NCBI RefSeq assembly: GCF_002884975.1
Contig: NZ_PJKB01000001.1
Location: forward strand, 1,264,596 to 1,328,595
Source of the DNA: Akkermansia muciniphila
GTDB lineage: Bacteria; Verrucomicrobiota; Verrucomicrobiia; Verrucomicrobiales; Akkermansiaceae
Direction of reading: 5' to 3'
DNA: 64,000 nt
The notes beneath the pieces are model-generated. The model was given only the letters and a program-made list of their open reading frames with translations. It made no database searches and was not told where the DNA came from. This document shows, in pieces, positions 61,901 through 64,000 of this stretch. A program made the translations under genes and the position numbers. Positions within the stretch are counted from its first letter, which is position 1; every line of letters starts with the position of its first letter.

Positions 61901-64000
61901 CTGCTCTGGTACTTACCTCACTGACTCGATCACGGACCTTGTGTGATAACTCGCCTGACAATAAATCATATCCGTATATCATTTTATTGCTTCCTCCTTC
62001 CCGAGCCGTAATGACCCTTTCATGAGTATCATAGGCAGCCTCATACACTATTTCCATTGAGAGGGAACTACCATTTGAAGCGGAACGGCGCCTGATACGA
62101 GTCACATTTCCATTCCCTTTTTCCAAACGGTCTTCTACAATTGTTCCCAAAGAAGAGCCCAACCGCGTAGATTTCAATACACCTTCGCTCTCTACACTGT
62201 AAGTATAGTACCTGGCCTCACGGGCTGTTCCTGATTCCTCCCGGATCAACCCTGAAGGAAAATACCGGGAAATTAAAGTCGTTCCCGAAGGAAGAGTTTC
62301 CGTCGTCGTTAATCCATCCTCGGAATAGGTGTAGGAGGTTTTTCTGTCCTGTTCATCCGTACTTAGAATGATACGTCCCACCATGTCATATTGCATGGAA
62401 ACAGACGTTTTTTTATCCCCAACTAGAGTTTCAATGGAAGTCGTACGGCCAGTACCGCCATACTTCATTTTTGTAATAGTATTGGGGCAGATTTCTGTCA
62501 TTTCCGGGCCGTTCCAGTCTGTCACCGGAATGGCGGCATCCTGTTCCACACACACCACACGCTTGGCACCATCATAGGTATAACGGGTCTGCAAGCCGCG
62601 TATATCCGTTTTCCACAAGGGACCGGCACAACTCCATTCAGCCATGGAATACAGGCCGTTGGCGTAGTCTGTTCGGATCACCCGATGGGATGCGTCGTAT
62701 GTCATTTGTTGAAAATCCACAGAGACAAAGCCTTCTTTCTCCACATGAACCTGATGATCTACAGCTACTTCATCCCCATTTTCCCCATAATAATGCACTA
62801 AACGAGCAGATTTACCCGCTACGGGCCCATCGGAATTTTGAAGAGTCTCCATACATTTCCACACGGCTCCATAATCAGAACAGAGGGCATAGTCATAATT
62901 AACCACAACTCCGTCCTCCCGGGATTCCTTTTTAAGCCGTCCCTTGGCATAACAACAAGTTGCATGATCCCTATACCACGAACGATTCAAATTAAGACCA
63001 TACCAGTTTCCTAAAAAATAACGTTGCCGTTCCTCGGAATATACTCCTGAATCTTCAGTATAAGAGTACGATGTTCTCTGTAGGTCATAACTGCTTACAG
63101 GACTTACCAACATTACAGTCTCCTGCTTCACGCGGCGGTCATTAAACTTGTCAGTTATATATTCATACGTAATTTTCTTCTGAATGTCCCCATACCACGG
63201 CTCCGTCCGTTGAATCACGTTCCCGTTGGAATCATATTCCATCTCCACCACGGCCCCGTCCGGGCGCGTTTCCCTGATGCGTTTGCCATAATTGGGGGAA
63301 GAAGGATCGCTGCCGTATCCGTACGTCCATGTCCTTTCCAGCGGGGTTTCATATCCTTCCGTGCGGGATACAAGGACGTCTCCGTACAAACGGCGCTGGT
63401 ACACTTCCTTTTCTGCGGAGCACAACACGGCATTCTCGGTTCCGGCCACTCCGCTGTATACATACTTGAATTTTTCCTTCTTGTCCGTGTAGTAGCCTCC
63501 CGCCACCATGGACTGTCCGTTAACGTCCTTCGCTATCATGTTTTCATGGCCGTTCGCAGGACGGCATCTGGTGACGATGCTGATGGCGTTTTCCCCCTCT
63601 CCTTTCACCAGGGTCAGGTCGTCCGGGTAAAGGCCTGCGCGCCATTCACTGATAAAACCGCCCGGTTCTTCAATGCGCAATGTCTTCAGCATCATCTGGG
63701 TCACCTCCGGATTTTCTTCATCCACGGCACGGGCGATCATCGTCTCCGTATCCGTGAACGTCCAAGACAGCTTCCACGTCTTGATGGGAACGGCGCCATC
63801 GCGGACCGTATACGTGCCGTCGTTACTCCGTTCCGCCACGTCTGCGGGAGCATACCATTTGATGTTCTGCACATTGCTCAGGTCCAGCAAGCCGTCCGTC
63901 TTGTTCCATACTTGCTTCAGCCTGAACAGGGAAAGGGCATTGAAAGCTTCTATTGTCATATTGGGCTCGTCATAGGCGTCCTGCCTGACCACCTGGAGCT
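58938..64000 (-). CDS. RHS-repeat protein with metzincin-type C-terminal toxin domain (5' end outside window)
   Basis: At least 1684 residues, open to the window edge, so the N-terminus is missing. The body is dozens of YD repeats (YDSNGNVIQRTEPWYGD, TYDSWGRPLTRKQDRG, YDSLGRPSGYTL). The RHS core ends in EYCDEDLGLIYYNYRHY, DGRWISRDPIGE and VDLMGLDSW. After this, about 235 residues are specific: CPCCNG, then AAHEFGHALGLNHPGKG at about 1607-1623, with all three zinc histidines, and DLMGVGNGL at about 1652-1660, the Met-turn. That combination defines a metzincin-like protease. The core is more GC-rich than the tip, as expected for an exchangeable toxin end. How it is secreted is not visible. Confidence 0.85.
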   Translation of the reverse strand, partial: LQVVRQDAYDEPNMTIEAFNALSLFRLKQVWNKTDGLLDLSNVQNIKWYAPADVAERSNDGTYTVRDGAVPIKTWKLSWTFTDTETMIARAVDEENPEVTQMMLKTLRIEEPGGFISEWRAGLYPDDLTLVKGEGENAISIVTRCRPANGHENMIAKDVNGQSMVAGGYYTDKKEKFKYVYSGVAGTENAVLCSAEKEVYQRRLYGDVLVSRTEGYETPLERTWTYGYGSDPSSPNYGKRIRETRPDGAVVEMEYDSNGNVIQRTEPWYGDIQKKITYEYITDKFNDRRVKQETVMLVSPVSSYDLQRTSYSYTEDSGVYSEERQRYFLGNWYGLNLNRSWYRDHATCCYAKGRLKKESREDGVVVNYDYALCSDYGAVWKCMETLQNSDGPVAGKSARLVHYYGENGDEVAVDHQVHVEKEGFVSVDFQQMTYDASHRVIRTDYANGLYSMAEWSCAGPLWKTDIRGLQTRYTYDGAKRVVCVEQDAAIPVTDWNGPEMTEICPNTITKMKYGGTGRTTSIETLVGDKKTSVSMQYDMVGRIILSTDEQDRKTSYTYSEDGLTTTETLPSGTTLISRYFPSGLIREESGTAREARYYTYSVESEGVLKSTRLGSSLGTIVEDRLEKGNGNVTRIRRRSASNGSSLSMEIVYEAAYDTHERVITAREGGSNKMIYGYDLLSGELSHKVRDRVSEVSTRAGIQQWENSYKRLGENIPGIPVGTGSSVYREKHFTVYISDEHIIHAYTYELVSKKNASLSNLVSLILHQDEYGRWSWEKIYNERGNTRFLKGREGCSVEVEEVSLNGDIVRHTGEDGKVTRYKRIYHVNGDTLTVRDARGGDMVIINDVAGREITRADQDGNATTTVYDSVTGKPKCITTPDGKQTWFSYDSRGRLTSRYGTAVQPMKWEYDTMDRMVALHTYRSSGSILDTVPSSGSDVTRWNYDPIKGVLLDKTYADGSKTSYTYDSWGRPLTRKQDRGVVTTYGYDVVTGQLTNIRHSDGTPSVSITYDVMERISTIQDASGSRIVEYNGLGDVSSETTSGLTESVLTYAYDSLGRPSGYTLSLNGTKVQQTTLAYDSMERISSVSLNGNSFSYGYDETSGWLNHLEYPNGMIRKTVFHATLPLVSSLDYSNGTSSELLLKHTYTWDNMQRPSMREDYVDSSAMLSRRHTYGYNARGELIEDMMNTGGSFSYAYDNIGNRQTAVRRGVSSSYDSNKLSPYKNVARSGAIFTPTYDTDGNQTSVKTATGVWAVQYNADNRPVVFTQGIKKVECVYDYLGRRVEKVEYDGNTLTKRTRFVYRGYLMVASMDCTQNTSTPSLLGTWFWDPVEPEATRVLAMCTHNADKSVSSTRYVAHDLLKNVSALFDSSGTQQAKFEYTPYGEILTVEGAWSPTMPFRHSSEYCDEDLGLIYYNYRHYNPQDGRWISRDPIGESAGENGYHFVYNSVSCMVDLMGLDSWNLDKDSCILTYKVKVQVRFKNETKKWMADDERDYMSGMKTSIENVFNNNSYKLAPEVQNEEQCPCCNGFTPKVELEIVKEPSRFSGDYDWFIKAYADDTGNRRASSTVGFNNGLFMGGRGKLYPKSLETSLSYWEQNSNGEIEKIYQNPAAHEFGHALGLNHPGKGIRGNKPNEKPEYMHHGKDIYGNEVDGKTDLMGVGNGLRPFYFDKWNQYLNKTYKNCNYKQS

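Overview
The window looks like chromosome of a mucin-associated Verrucomicrobiota bacterium, most probably Akkermansia or a close relative. I infer this from the mix of GC-rich housekeeping genes, secreted proteins with an N-terminal SHD1-like domain, a GH97 glycosidase, kelch mutarotases of the sialic acid type, and a capsule/EPS export set. No species can be proved from this sequence alone.

Layout. 0-1.6 kb: the tail of a UDP-glucose dehydrogenase gene, a secreted barrel-like protein and a small membrane protein. 1.7-3.2 kb: an AT-rich insert carrying an McrB-N/HNH endonuclease next to tRNA-Pro and tRNA-Phe. 3.3-8.7 kb: a membrane protein, L31 (rpmE2), tilS, pta, a PHP histidinol phosphatase and a coiled-coil secreted protein. 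8.8-13.6 kb: two kelch mutarotase genes, the second fused to an MFS transporter, then a secreted gluzincin. 13.7-23.4 kb: mfd, a GH97 glycosidase, a TraB/GumN-type protein, pgk, gapA and ruvA. 23.4-29.4 kb: a helix-turn-helix protein facing the end of a four-gene EPS export operon that starts beside tRNA-Gly(TCC). 29.5-36.4 kb: tRNA-Gly(CCC), a PiT phosphate transporter with a PhoU-like tail, and groL, groS and dnaK on one strand. 36.6-40.6 kb: a glycosyltransferase fused to an LpxH-like phosphoesterase, a long AT-rich spacer and a Sel1-repeat protein. 40.7-46.2 kb: a complete hypBFCDE hydrogenase maturation operon with no hydrogenase in view. 46.4-51.7 kb: a flavin split-barrel protein, hisS-aspS, a glycosyltransferase-like gene and sufE. 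51.7-64 kb: an AT-rich accessory region built around an RHS protein.

The most interesting part is 52.6-64 kb. A large RHS protein runs off the right edge and ends in a specific C-terminal domain with an intact metzincin signature (HExxHxxGxxH plus a Met-turn). Its stop codon overlaps by 4 bp the start of a lipoprotein gene that is the natural candidate for its immunity protein. Downstream on the same strand lie at least two degraded copies of the RHS core, one broken toxin-like C-terminal remnant, and a string of small exported or membrane-anchored proteins. One of these is a truncated paralogue of the lipoprotein. I read this as a polymorphic-toxin locus in which old toxin tips have been displaced and decayed while their immunity genes were kept. 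The immunity candidates with readable N-termini are mostly exported, which suggests the toxins act outside the cytoplasm.

Elsewhere, the kelch/MFS pair and GH97 fit host-glycan foraging. The EPS operon is interrupted by an internal terminator-like hairpin. Pgk, GapA and GroEL each end in an unusual cysteine-rich tail. Promoters read here follow a TTGACA/TAnnnT pattern with 16-17 bp spacing.
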